Source of the DNA: Streptomyces sp. NRRL B-3428
Lineage (GTDB): Bacteria > Actinomycetota > Actinomycetes > Streptomycetales > Streptomycetaceae
Direction of reading: 5' to 3'
Assembly (NCBI GenBank): GCA_000721375.1
Contig: JOGW01000032.1
Location: 1-39,379 of the forward strand
DNA: 39,379 nt
Part shown: positions 32,534 through 39,379 of the stretch, one piece after another
Position numbering within the stretch: the stretch's first letter is position 1
How the letters are laid out: each line of letters opens with the position of its first letter
Notes under the pieces: model-generated
Seen by the model: only the letters and a program-made list of their open reading frames with translations
Databases searched by the model: none
What the model was told of the DNA's origin: nothing
Made by a program: the position numbers and the translations under genes

Positions 32534-33007
32534 ATGCGAGCTCGAACGAAGAGCGCGGGGCTGGTGGCGGCGGCGACGGCCGCCGTCGCCCTGGTCGCCG
32601 GGGTGCCTGCCGAGGCGGCGGCGCCGGAGGCCGATGTGGCGTACCACGGGTATGCGTCGCTGTGGGAAGGGCGGCTGGGGATCTGGCTGACCCCGCAGAA
32701 CCACGGCCCGGTGGATGTCTCGGACGCCACGGTGCGGCTGCGCTACTCGGCGCCGCTGGCGAGCGAGCAGCGGCTGCCGGACGGCTGTCTGCGGGCCGGG
32801 CAGCGGGTGGTCCTGTGCTCCACGGGTGAGATCAAGGCCGGCAGCTGGAGCGAGGAGATCGCCCTGGACATGCGTCTCAAGGGGGCGCCGTCGGAGGCCA
32901 CGGTGCAGATCGACACCCTGTGGAACGGTGGGGTATCGGACCGCAACGGGAACAACAACCGGCACAAGGTCCTGACCCTGGACACCGGGGACTCGTACTT
33001 CTTCTGA
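32534..33007 (+). CDS. small secreted protein, conserved in Streptomyces
   Basis: 157 residues with a Sec signal peptide (basic MRARTK, hydrophobic core to about residue 22, cleavage near 'AEA-AAPEA' at 27-30). The mature part is all-beta in appearance ('LWEGRLGIWLTPQNHGPVDVSDATVRLRYS'), with one likely disulfide C85-C95 and the ending 'NRHKVLTLDTGDSYFF'. This layout resembles the CARDB/Ig-like secreted proteins of streptomycetes, function unknown. ATG 32534 follows GGGAG by 7 nt; a longer open frame from 32303 has no support. The 260-bp upstream region contains no other gene. Confidence 0.85.
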   Translation: MRARTKSAGLVAAATAAVALVAGVPAEAAAPEADVAYHGYASLWEGRLGIWLTPQNHGPVDVSDATVRLRYSAPLASEQRLPDGCLRAGQRVVLCSTGEIKAGSWSEEIALDMRLKGAPSEATVQIDTLWNGGVSDRNGNNNRHKVLTLDTGDSYFF

Positions 33008-33023
33008 GCCCCGCGCTTCCTCC

Positions 33024-33068
33024 GAGCCTCGTTCCTCTGAGCTTCGTTCCTCTGAACCTCGCGGCTCG
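33024..33068 (+). repeat. 15-bp tandem repeats after the secreted-protein gene
   Basis: GAGCCTCGTTCCTCT (33024-33038), GAGCTTCGTTCCTCT (33039-33053) and a degenerate third copy from 33054 (gaacctcgcggctcg). Noncoding, just before a terminator. Confidence 0.75.
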
Positions 33069-33074
33069 GCCGAC

Positions 33075-33101
33075 CGGCCCCGGGATCGCTTCCCGGGGCC
33101 G
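33075..33101 (+). terminator. terminator of the secreted-protein gene
   Basis: 11-bp perfect stem (33075-33085 with 33091-33101), 5-nt loop, then ttgtcg. Confidence 0.85.
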
Positions 33102-33130
33102 TTGTCGTACCCCCGTGGCACTCTCGAAGG

Positions 33131-33838
33131 ATGATCGTCGAGCGTGCGTATGCCCATGTGGCGGGGGAGGACCCCGAGGAGTACCCGTGGAGCGTGCCCT
33201 GTGTGCGGCAGCTCCTTCGCGAGGGGCTGCGGTTCACGGCGCCGGTGACCTTTCTGGTGGGGGAGAACGGTTCGGGCAAGTCGACTCTGGTCGAGGCGCT
33301 CGCCGAGGCCTTCGGTCTCGATCCGTACGGCGGCTCCCACGACTGGAAGTACGCGAGCCACCGCTCCAAGTCGGAGCTCGGCGAACGACTGCGCTTCGAC
33401 GCCGCGGCGGGCGGGCGGCACATGGTGCGCAGCTGGTCGGCGCGCAAGGGCTTCTTCCTGCGTGCCGAGACCGCGCTCGACGCCCTGGACCGCGAGGGGT
33501 TCACCCCGGATCAGCGCAGTCATGGGGAGGGCTTCCTCGCCGCCTTCCGCGGCAAGTTCCTCAAGGCCGGCCTTTACGTCATGGACGAGCCCGAAGCGGC
33601 CCTGTCCTTCGCGTCCTGCCTCGAGCTGCTCGGCCACATCGACCAGTTGACCCGCGCGGGCGGCCAGATCGTCTGCGCGACGCACTCCCCGCTGCTGACC
33701 GCGCTGCCGGGCGCGGACATCGTGGAGGTCGGGGAGCACGGCATGCGGCGGGTGTCCTGGGACGAGCTCGAACTGGTGGACCACTGGCGGCGGTATCTGT
33801 CCGACCCCCGGGCCTACCTGAGGCACATCGTGGGCTGA
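33131..33838 (+). CDS. AAA/ABC-type predicted ATPase
   Basis: 235-residue soluble ATPase with Walker A GENGSGKST (44-52). An ABC-like signature region is 'SHGEGFLAAF' (130-139). Walker B is LYVMDEPE (148-155) with catalytic E154/E155-type acid, followed by D-loop 'AALS' and the switch histidine in 'CATHSPLL'. This is the COG3910-type predicted ATPase fold (ABC-ATPase class, OLD/RecF-like, no transmembrane partner). No nuclease domain such as TOPRIM is fused, and no adjacent gene looks like a partner. ATG 33131 is the first start; only a weak ribosome site 'gaagg' is at 33126-33130. It may act in DNA repair or phage defence, but the evidence is the fold only. Confidence 0.86.
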   Translation: MIVERAYAHVAGEDPEEYPWSVPCVRQLLREGLRFTAPVTFLVGENGSGKSTLVEALAEAFGLDPYGGSHDWKYASHRSKSELGERLRFDAAAGGRHMVRSWSARKGFFLRAETALDALDREGFTPDQRSHGEGFLAAFRGKFLKAGLYVMDEPEAALSFASCLELLGHIDQLTRAGGQIVCATHSPLLTALPGADIVEVGEHGMRRVSWDELELVDHWRRYLSDPRAYLRHIVG

Positions 33839-33874
33839 GGGGGGTGGGGCCGGTCGGGTGGGCTGGTTTCCGGG

Positions 33875-36800
33875 TTACGGGGTGAGGTCGGCGGGCGGGG
33901 TCTTGCGGCCGCGTTCGTACGCTGCTCTGTAGGCCTGCTCGCCGAGGACGGCTTGCGCGTGGGCCGTGGCGCGGTCGACGTCCGTCCGTTCGGCCCGGGG
34001 GAGTGGGGAGCCGGCGGATTCGCGCAGGTACGCGGCGGCGCCCAGGGCTTCGGCGGCTCGTTCGGCGGCCTGTCCGGCGGCTCGTTCGGCGGTGCTGTGG
34101 CCCGTGGGGTCGTGGAGGGCCGTGGCCCTTGTCGCCCAGGCGCCTGCCAGTCCTTCCACGGCCAGGGCGACCGCCCGTGCGTCCCCGGTGCGGCGGGCCA
34201 CCGTGAGGCCCTCGGCGTGCAGGGACTCGGCGAGCTCGCTGTCGCCGCGCAACTCGGCCACGTATCCGTACTGCGCAAGGAGCAGCGCCGTGCCGGAGTC
34301 GACACCGAGCCGGCGGTTCCAGGCGAGCCAGGGGGTGAGCAGCGACTCGGCGGTGGCGAGGTCACCGCGGTGGCGGGCGCCCAGCGCGAGACCGGTCTCC
34401 GCGAACTGGCGGGCCGGAGCGTGCCCTTGCCCGGCGGCCAGCCGCGCGGCCCGCTCGTGGTAATCGTCGGCGCCCTCGTAGTCGCGGGTCAGGAGGGCGA
34501 TCCGGCCCAGGCGCGACAGGCTGAACGAGGCCTGCGTCCACAGCTTCAGCTGCTCGGCGTCCCGCAGGCCCTCGCTGTGCAGCCGGGCCGCGGACGGGTA
34601 GTCGCCGGTGATCTCCGCGAGTACGCCGAGCAGTTCGGTGGACTGTGCGCGGCCCCAGCGGTCGCCGAGCGCGGTGAACCGTTCCGTGGCGGCCTCGGCG
34701 CCCTGGCGCAGGGAGATCAGGTCGCCTGCGTAGAGCGAGCGGGTCGCCCAGGTGCTGAGCGCCGCCGCCTCGCCCCAGCGGTCGCCCGCCGCACGGAACT
34801 CGGACTCCAGCGTGTCCAGTCGGCCGCGGTCGGGGGTCTGCGTGAAGCCGCAGCGGGCATACGCGAGCAGCCACCGGCCTCGCGGATCGGCACCCTCGAA
34901 GGGGTCGGCGAGGTGGGAGGCGTCGCCGGTGATGAGGGCCAGGGAGGCTCGGCGGATGCGGGTGGAGGCGAGAAGGGTGGCCGAGGGCTCGGGGGTGCGG
35001 TCGGGTTCTGGGGGGCGGTGGGCTTCGGGGATGCGGTGGGCTTCGGAGGCGCGGTGGGTTTCGGCGGTGCGGTGGGTTTCGGCGGTGGTGAGTGCCTGGT
35101 TCAGGTGGGCGAGGCCCTCGGTGAGGCGGCCGCTCAAGTACCAGTACCAAGTGAGGGAGTTGACCATGCGAAGGGCGAGCGCCGGGTCCTTGGTGCGGTC
35201 GAGCGCGGTGTGCAGGTTGAGGGACTCCGCGTCGAGACGGCGCAGCCAGCCGCACTGTTCGGCGCCGTGCAGGTGGGGGGCGGCGCGTTCGGCAAGCTCG
35301 GTGTAGTGGCGGGTGTGCCGGTCGAGCGTGTCCTGCTGTTCTCCGGATACGGCCAACTGCTCCAGGCTGTAGGCCGCGATGGACTCCAACAGCCGATAAC
35401 GGGCGCCCTGTTCGTCGTACGTCATGGTCACGAGCGAGCGGTCCACGAGCCGGGGCAGCAGGTCGAGGATGTCGTCGGGGTCGATTCCGGGCGCACTGCC
35501 GGGGGAGGGCTCCGACGCGCACACCGCTTCGGCGGCATCGAGCGTGAACCCGCCCGCGAAGACCGCGAGTCGGCGCAGCACCGCGCGCTCCGGCGGGGCG
35601 AGCAGCTCCCAACTCCAGTCGATCATCGCGCGCAGGGTGCGCTGACGGGCGGGCGCGTCCCGACGGACCTGGCTGAGCAGCCGGAACCGGTCGTGCAGAC
35701 GGTCCGCCAGCGCTTCGATCCCGAGGGTGCGCACGCGGGTGGCGGCGAGTTCGAGCGCGAGCGGAATGCCGTCCAGGCGACGGCAGATCAGCTCGACCGC
35801 GGCACGGTTGGCGGAGGTGAGAGCGAATCCCGGCGCGGCGGACTCGGCCCGTGCCGCGAACAGGGCGACAGCCTCGGGCACGTCGAGCGGAGCGATGGCT
35901 TCCACCGCCTCACCGGATACGTTCAACGGCTCCTGGCTCGTGGCGAGCACCCGCACACGAGGCGCGCCGCGCAACAGGTGGCCGACGAGCGCGGCCACGG
36001 CGTCGACCATGTGCTCACAGTTGTCCAGGACGAGCAGCAACTCACGTCCGGCGAGCGCTCGCACCAGCCGGGCCGCCCGGTCGGCTTGAGCTGTCGCCGT
36101 CGGGTCCGCGCGCGTCGGATTCGTATGCGTCGGGTCCGTATGCGTCGGGCCCGTATGCGTCGGGGCTGCATCCGTCGCGTCCGCGCCTGCCGGCTCCGGC
36201 TCCGGCTCTGCGGGGGTGCCCGAAGGCTCGTCGCGTACCCCCAGCACCGCGGCGACAGCGTCAGCGGGATCCCGACGCGCTCCCGCCAGCTCCACCAGCC
36301 AGACACCGTCCGCGAGGCCCGGCTGCGGGGTCCTTCGGTCTGCACCCTCTCCCGCAGGCCGAGCCACCGCCGCCTCCCCGGTGAGCCGAGCCGCCGCCTC
36401 CAACGCCAGACGCGTCTTGCCCACGCCGCCAGGTCCCGTCAGCGTGACCAGGCGCCGGCTCGCGAGCAGGGTGCCGATGCGGGTGATCTCCTGCTCCCTG
36501 CCGACCGACGCATCCGCGAGCGCGGGCAGGTTCGACGGCGCGGGCGCGGGCGCAGTCGGCGGCACAGACTCCGGGGTCGAGGTCGAGGTGGAGGTGGAGG
36601 TGGAGCGAGAGGTCGACGGGGACGTGGAGCGGAAGGCCGAGGGCGTGCTCGAAAGGGAGGCTGAGGGCGGACTCATGGCGGTGGCCGAGCGGGCGGGCGG
36701 GCGCGGGGTCAAGCTCGGGTCCTGGCGCAGCATGGCCTCGTGCAGCGCCCTGAGCTCCGGTCCCGGATCGACACCGAGCTCTTCGGCCAGGCGTGTCCTG

Positions 36801-37459
36801 AGGGCGTGGTACGCCGCGAGCGCCTCGCTCTGGCGGCCCGCCCCGTAAAGGGCCCGCATCTGCAGCGCTCGCAGCCCTTCGCGCAGCGGATGCCCGACGG
36901 CCAGCTCCGTCAGCTCGTCCGCGACGAGAGCGTGCTCGCCCAGGCGGAGCCGCTGCCCGGCCAACTCCTCCTGTGCCGTGACCCGTTGCTCTTCGAGTCC
37001 GGCCACCGAGGCCTGCGCGAACACCGCGTCGCGGAAGCCGTCGTACGCCGGACCACGCCACAAACCCAGCGCGTCCCGAAGCAACGACACCCGTGCGCGG
37101 GCGTCACCTGCCTGCCGCGCCCGCCCGACGAGCTGTCCGAAACGGCCCGCGTCCACCTGCTCCTCGGCCACCGCGAGCCGGTAACCGGCCGGGCCGTACT
37201 GCACCAGCGCCCGCGCACCCGGCTCGCCCTTCTCCAGGGCCCGGCGCAGCTGGGAGACCTTCGTCTGCAGTGCGTTGGCGGGATCGGCGGGCCGCGCCGA
37301 TTCGCGCCACAGCTCCTCGACGAGCCGGTCCACTGCGACGGACTGCCCCGCATCGACCAGGAGTACGGCGAGCAGCGCCCGCACCTTCGCCTCGGGAACC
37401 GCGACCACGGACCCGTCCCCCGCCCGTACGACCAGGCTCCCCAGCACCTCGAAACGCAT
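33875..37459 (-). CDS. AfsR/SARP-family transcriptional regulator (wHTH-BTAD-NB-ARC-TPR)
   Basis: 1,194-residue signalling regulator. An OmpR-type winged helix comes first (1-95: FEVLGSLVVRAGDGSV...KVRALLAVLLVDAG). The bacterial transcriptional activator domain follows (about 97-245, ending ELRALHEAMLRQDPSL), then a Ser/Thr/Pro linker (about 250-300). The NB-ARC ATPase has Walker A GPGGVGKTRLAL near 342 and Walker B 'LLLVLDNCEH' near 475. Winged-helix and TPR repeats extend from about 620 to the end ('RRASLALITGDASHLADPF', 'ARLHSEGLRDAEQLKLW'). It is the AfsR type, likely ATP-dependent and stimulated by phosphorylation or ligands. Several in-frame DNA repeats occur. ATG 37459 is preferred over GTG 37468. 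Targets unknown; the oxidoreductase operon is divergent from it. Confidence 0.93.
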   Translation of the reverse strand: MRFEVLGSLVVRAGDGSVVAVPEAKVRALLAVLLVDAGQSVAVDRLVEELWRESARPADPANALQTKVSQLRRALEKGEPGARALVQYGPAGYRLAVAEEQVDAGRFGQLVGRARQAGDARARVSLLRDALGLWRGPAYDGFRDAVFAQASVAGLEEQRVTAQEELAGQRLRLGEHALVADELTELAVGHPLREGLRALQMRALYGAGRQSEALAAYHALRTRLAEELGVDPGPELRALHEAMLRQDPSLTPRPPARSATAMSPPSASLSSTPSAFRSTSPSTSRSTSTSTSTSTPESVPPTAPAPAPSNLPALADASVGREQEITRIGTLLASRRLVTLTGPGGVGKTRLALEAAARLTGEAAVARPAGEGADRRTPQPGLADGVWLVELAGARRDPADAVAAVLGVRDEPSGTPAEPEPEPAGADATDAAPTHTGPTHTDPTHTNPTRADPTATAQADRAARLVRALAGRELLLVLDNCEHMVDAVAALVGHLLRGAPRVRVLATSQEPLNVSGEAVEAIAPLDVPEAVALFAARAESAAPGFALTSANRAAVELICRRLDGIPLALELAATRVRTLGIEALADRLHDRFRLLSQVRRDAPARQRTLRAMIDWSWELLAPPERAVLRRLAVFAGGFTLDAAEAVCASEPSPGSAPGIDPDDILDLLPRLVDRSLVTMTYDEQGARYRLLESIAAYSLEQLAVSGEQQDTLDRHTRHYTELAERAAPHLHGAEQCGWLRRLDAESLNLHTALDRTKDPALALRMVNSLTWYWYLSGRLTEGLAHLNQALTTAETHRTAETHRASEAHRIPEAHRPPEPDRTPEPSATLLASTRIRRASLALITGDASHLADPFEGADPRGRWLLAYARCGFTQTPDRGRLDTLESEFRAAGDRWGEAAALSTWATRSLYAGDLISLRQGAEAATERFTALGDRWGRAQSTELLGVLAEITGDYPSAARLHSEGLRDAEQLKLWTQASFSLSRLGRIALLTRDYEGADDYHERAARLAAGQGHAPARQFAETGLALGARHRGDLATAESLLTPWLAWNRRLGVDSGTALLLAQYGYVAELRGDSELAESLHAEGLTVARRTGDARAVALAVEGLAGAWATRATALHDPTGHSTAERAAGQAAERAAEALGAAAYLRESAGSPLPRAERTDVDRATAHAQAVLGEQAYRAAYERGRKTPPADLTP
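36122..36166 (-). repeat. 15-bp tandem repeat in the SARP gene
   Basis: Three near-identical 15-bp units starting 'cgtatgcgtcgg' encode a Pro-Thr-His-Thr repeat between the two NB-ARC parts. Another set of 18-bp repeats (about 35010-35090) encodes an Ala/Glu-Thr-His-Arg repeat. Confidence 0.8.
36579..36605 (-). repeat. hexamer repeat in the linker of the SARP gene
   Basis: Four units of gaggt(c/g) plus a partial one encode an STST-rich linker. A multiple of six keeps the frame whatever the copy number. Confidence 0.8.
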
Positions 37460-37574
37460 GGCCCCCACGCTAACCGGCCTGCAGGGAAGGCGATTCGGCG
37501 CATCGGGAGGCCGCCTTGACGGGGCGCCGTGCGTGGATCATCAGTGAGCCGTGCGCGGCCTCCCGCAGTGTGTC

Positions 37575-37601
37575 CTTCGTGACCGGGACACGGTCACGAA
37601 G
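37575..37601 (+). promoter_or_regulatory. inverted-repeat operator upstream of the oxidoreductase operon
   Basis: CTTCGTGACCG (37575-37585) and CGGTCACGAAG (37591-37601) are perfect 11-bp arms around 5 bp. It sits 21 bp before the ATG at 37623 in the 163-bp divergent gap with the SARP gene. No rightward gene ends here, so a terminator is unlikely; a dimeric regulator site is the best reading. Confidence 0.7.
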
Positions 37602-37622
37602 CACCCACAGAGATGAGCAGCC

Positions 37623-38645
37623 ATGTCCTCCACCCTTCGCTCCGGTGAGATTCGCCTCGCCGCCCGCCCGGACGGCCAACCCGCCGCCACGGACTTCGAG
37701 TTGGCGACCGTGGATGTGCCCGAACCCGGTGACGGCCAGATCGTGGTGCGCAACACGTGGATGTCCGTGGACCCGTACATGCGGGGACGGATGGACGACG
37801 TCCCCTCCTACATCCCGCCCTTCGCCCTGGGTGCCGCACTCGAAGGCAGCGCGATCGGGGAGGTCGTCGCCTCGCGTGCCGACTCCGTCCCGGTCGGCGC
37901 GACCGTCAGCCACTTCCTCGGCTGGCGTGAGTACGCCGTGCTCGATGCGGCCGGTGCCACCGTCATCGACCCCGCGCTCGCTCCCGCCGAGGCCTGGCTC
38001 GGTCCGCTCGGCACCACCGGCCTGACCGCCTACGCCGCTCTGACGCGAACTGCCCCGGTGCGTACGGGAGATGTGGTCTTCGTCTCGGCCGCGGCCGGCG
38101 CCGTCGGCAGCGTCGCGGGCCAGCTCGCCCGCAAGCTGGGCGCCTCCCGGGTGATCGGCTCGGCGGGCGGGCCCGCCAAGACCAAGAAGCTGCTCGACAC
38201 CTTCGGCTACGACGCCGCCCTCGACTACCGTCAGGGCGCACTCGACGAACAGCTCGCCGAGGCCGCACCCGACGGTGTCGACGTCTATCTCGACGCGGTG
38301 GGCGGCAGCCATCTGCAGGCGGCCATCGGCGCACTGCGCAGTGGCGGCAGGGTCGCCCTGGTCGGCGCGATCAGCGGCTACAACACCACCGCGCCCGCGC
38401 CTGGTCCCGACAACCTCTTCCGTGCAGCGGCCAAGGAGGCCACATTGCGAGGCATGCTGGTCAGCAGTCATTTCGACCTCTTTCCCGAATGGATCGGCAA
38501 GGCGGCCGGCTGGCTCGCCGACGGCTCACTGCGCACCGAACAGACCGTGGTGCAGGGGATCGAGCAGGCTCCGGCCGCCCTCCTCGGCGTCCTCGCCGGC
38601 GCCAACACCGGCAAGATGCTGGTCCGTCTGGGGGCGACGGCCTGA
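37623..38645 (+). CDS. zinc-free NADP-dependent MDR oxidoreductase (CurA / alkenal reductase-like)
   Basis: 340-residue medium-chain reductase of the leukotriene B4 12-hydroxydehydrogenase/CurA group. It starts with 'RPDGQPAATDFELATVDVPEPGDGQIVVRNTWMSVDPYMRGRM', the group's signature. The NADP-binding motif is AAAGAVGS (156-163), with 'GSAGGPAKTKKLLDTFGYDAALDYR' following, in which K and R should contact the NADP phosphate. There are no zinc-ligand cysteines. Such enzymes reduce the double bond of alpha,beta-unsaturated ketones and aldehydes, often as detoxification. Start ATG 37623 has only a weak ribosome site. It is followed by a flavodoxin-type quinone/NAD(P)H reductase gene whose ATG overlaps this stop, so the two form an operon. 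Confidence 0.93.
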   Translation: MSSTLRSGEIRLAARPDGQPAATDFELATVDVPEPGDGQIVVRNTWMSVDPYMRGRMDDVPSYIPPFALGAALEGSAIGEVVASRADSVPVGATVSHFLGWREYAVLDAAGATVIDPALAPAEAWLGPLGTTGLTAYAALTRTAPVRTGDVVFVSAAAGAVGSVAGQLARKLGASRVIGSAGGPAKTKKLLDTFGYDAALDYRQGALDEQLAEAAPDGVDVYLDAVGGSHLQAAIGALRSGGRVALVGAISGYNTTAPAPGPDNLFRAAAKEATLRGMLVSSHFDLFPEWIGKAAGWLADGSLRTEQTVVQGIEQAPAALLGVLAGANTGKMLVRLGATA

Positions 38646-39289
38646 TGAGCACCCCCTCCAGCGCCGGCACTACGCCCGCCCCTTCCGATGCCGTCAGTAC
38701 GCCCGCGCCCACCGTCGGCCACCGCACGGCCCTCCTGGTCATGGCCCACCCCCGTACGGACTCGCTCACCGCCGAACTCACCCGGCGGGCCCAAGTCCGC
38801 CTGGAGAGCGCCGGGTTCACCGTCGATCTGCTCGATCTGTACCAGGAGGGATTCGACCCCCGGCTCGGCCCCGAGGACGAACCCGACTGGGCAGATCCGG
38901 ACAAGACGTACTCCGCCGAGGTGCACGCCCATATGCGCCGCGTGGCAGCGGCCGAGGTGTTGATCGTCGTCTTCCCCCTGTGGTGGTTCGGTCCGCCGGC
39001 GATCCTCAAGGGCTGGATCGACCGAGTGTGGAATCACGGGTTCGCCTATGGCCGCAGCACGCCGCTCCTGGCCGGGAAGCGGATGCTGTGGCTGACGACA
39101 GTCAGTTACACCGAGGCCGATTTCACCTCGCTCGGCTGGGACCGGACGGTCACCCATGTGCTGCGCACGGGAATCTCCGAGTACTGCGGGATCACGGATG
39201 CGGCGGTGCACTTCGTCCATGACGCGCTGCACGCCGACGAGTCGAGCCTCTCGGCAGCGGACGAGGCCCTGGCCAAGTTCCTCGACTGA
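38645..39289 (+). CDS. NAD(P)H:quinone oxidoreductase, flavodoxin-2 fold (MdaB-like)
   Basis: 214-residue flavodoxin-fold enzyme (PF02525). 'LVMAHPRTDSLTAELTRRA' holds the FMN/FAD phosphate loop, 'VLIVVFPLWWFGPPAILKGWIDRVWNHGFAYG' is the family core binding the isoalloxazine, and 'LWLTTVSYTEADFTSLGW' follows. The first about 25 residues (Thr/Ser/Pro-rich, to GHRT) are an extra leader. MdaB/NQO-type enzymes reduce quinones or similar electrophiles by two electrons. ATG 38645 shares a base with the stop of the upstream reductase, so translation is coupled; both genes look like a carbonyl/quinone detoxification pair under the palindromic operator. The last 90 bp contain an imperfect hairpin. Confidence 0.9.
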   Translation: MSTPSSAGTTPAPSDAVSTPAPTVGHRTALLVMAHPRTDSLTAELTRRAQVRLESAGFTVDLLDLYQEGFDPRLGPEDEPDWADPDKTYSAEVHAHMRRVAAAEVLIVVFPLWWFGPPAILKGWIDRVWNHGFAYGRSTPLLAGKRMLWLTTVSYTEADFTSLGWDRTVTHVLRTGISEYCGITDAAVHFVHDALHADESSLSAADEALAKFLD

Positions 39290-39296
39290 GCCCGGC

Positions 39297-39355
39297 CCGG
39301 ACGGCGGACCGACCGGGTGTGAGGGCCCTCCCCCCACTCACCCGGCCGCCCGCCG
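39297..39355 (+). terminator. imperfect hairpin after the oxidoreductase operon
   Basis: ccgggtgtgag and ctcacccgg pair with one two-base bulge within a GC-rich stretch; an outer acggcgg/ccgccgt pairing flanks it. Probably the operon's terminator. Confidence 0.5.
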
Positions 39356-39379
39356 TAACCGAACCCCTGCCCCGCAACC

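Noticed and set aside
33953..36664. A 903-residue open frame antisense to the SARP regulator
   Set aside because: Composition is Gly/Arg-rich without any domain, and the opposite strand encodes a complete wHTH-BTAD-NB-ARC-TPR protein.
37569..37606. Inverted repeat at 37575-37601 as a terminator
   Set aside because: No rightward gene ends before it; the neighbouring genes are divergent, which favours an operator.
1..39379. CRISPR arrays, insertion sequences, prophage or integrative element ends
   Set aside because: No regularly spaced repeats, transposase, integrase or att-like direct repeats at tRNA genes were seen.

Overview
The window is chromosomal DNA of a Streptomyces species or a very close relative. 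The base composition is very GC-rich with strong third-position GC. The gene set includes bldN-rsbN, bdtA, a rex-hemACD-hemB run, a class I lysyl-tRNA synthetase, a large AfsR/SARP-type regulator, and DUF3558 and DUF2637 proteins. Most of it is ordinary core-chromosome gene order. The main accessory-looking insert is the rtcB / LAGLIDADG endonuclease stretch at about 29.1-31.4 kb.

Layout. 1-147: the 3' part of a 5S rRNA and the perfect hairpin terminator of an rRNA operon. 0.18-4.2 kb: a HAD phosphatase, an MFS permease, an AcuC-type deacetylase and an uncharacterised 'phosphatase' with a TTA codon near its start. 4.3-7.2 kb: bdtA (small MerR-like DNA-binding protein), a 32-residue basic ribosome-associated peptide, an NAD-dependent epimerase-like protein and a lysophospholipid acyltransferase. 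7.2-9.9 kb, minus strand: the developmental sigma factor gene bldN and its anti-sigma gene rsbN, with BldD-like and sigma-BldN-like sites. 9.9-11.3 kb: a tail-anchored HAD-IB phosphatase divergent from a glutaredoxin-like protein. 11.5-17.7 kb: Rex operator, rex, hemA, hemC and the cobA-hemD fusion with overlapping start/stop codons, a terminator, then hemB. Together these make uroporphyrinogen III from glutamyl-tRNA under NADH/NAD+ control.

17.7-21.8 kb: a lipoprotein, a DUF4253 protein with a duplicated 3' end, a PLP aminotransferase, an RBBP9-like hydrolase and an Lrp/AsnC regulator. 21.8-25.6 kb: divergent argS and lysS. 25.6-29.0 kb, minus strand: a DUF2637 membrane protein and two tandem DUF3558 lipoproteins. 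29.1-31.3 kb: rtcB facing a free-standing LAGLIDADG endonuclease. 31.5-39.3 kb: an SDR, a small secreted protein, an AAA ATPase, a 1,194-residue SARP/NB-ARC/TPR regulator, and an oxidoreductase-flavodoxin operon behind an 11-bp inverted-repeat operator.

No CRISPR array, insertion sequence, prophage or complete biosynthetic cluster is visible. The observations most worth following up are a CP (heme-regulatory-like) motif in a His-rich insert of glutamyl-tRNA reductase, the degenerate methylase half of the CobA-HemD fusion, the rtcB/LAGLIDADG pair, the TTA codon beside bdtA, and several well-formed operators.
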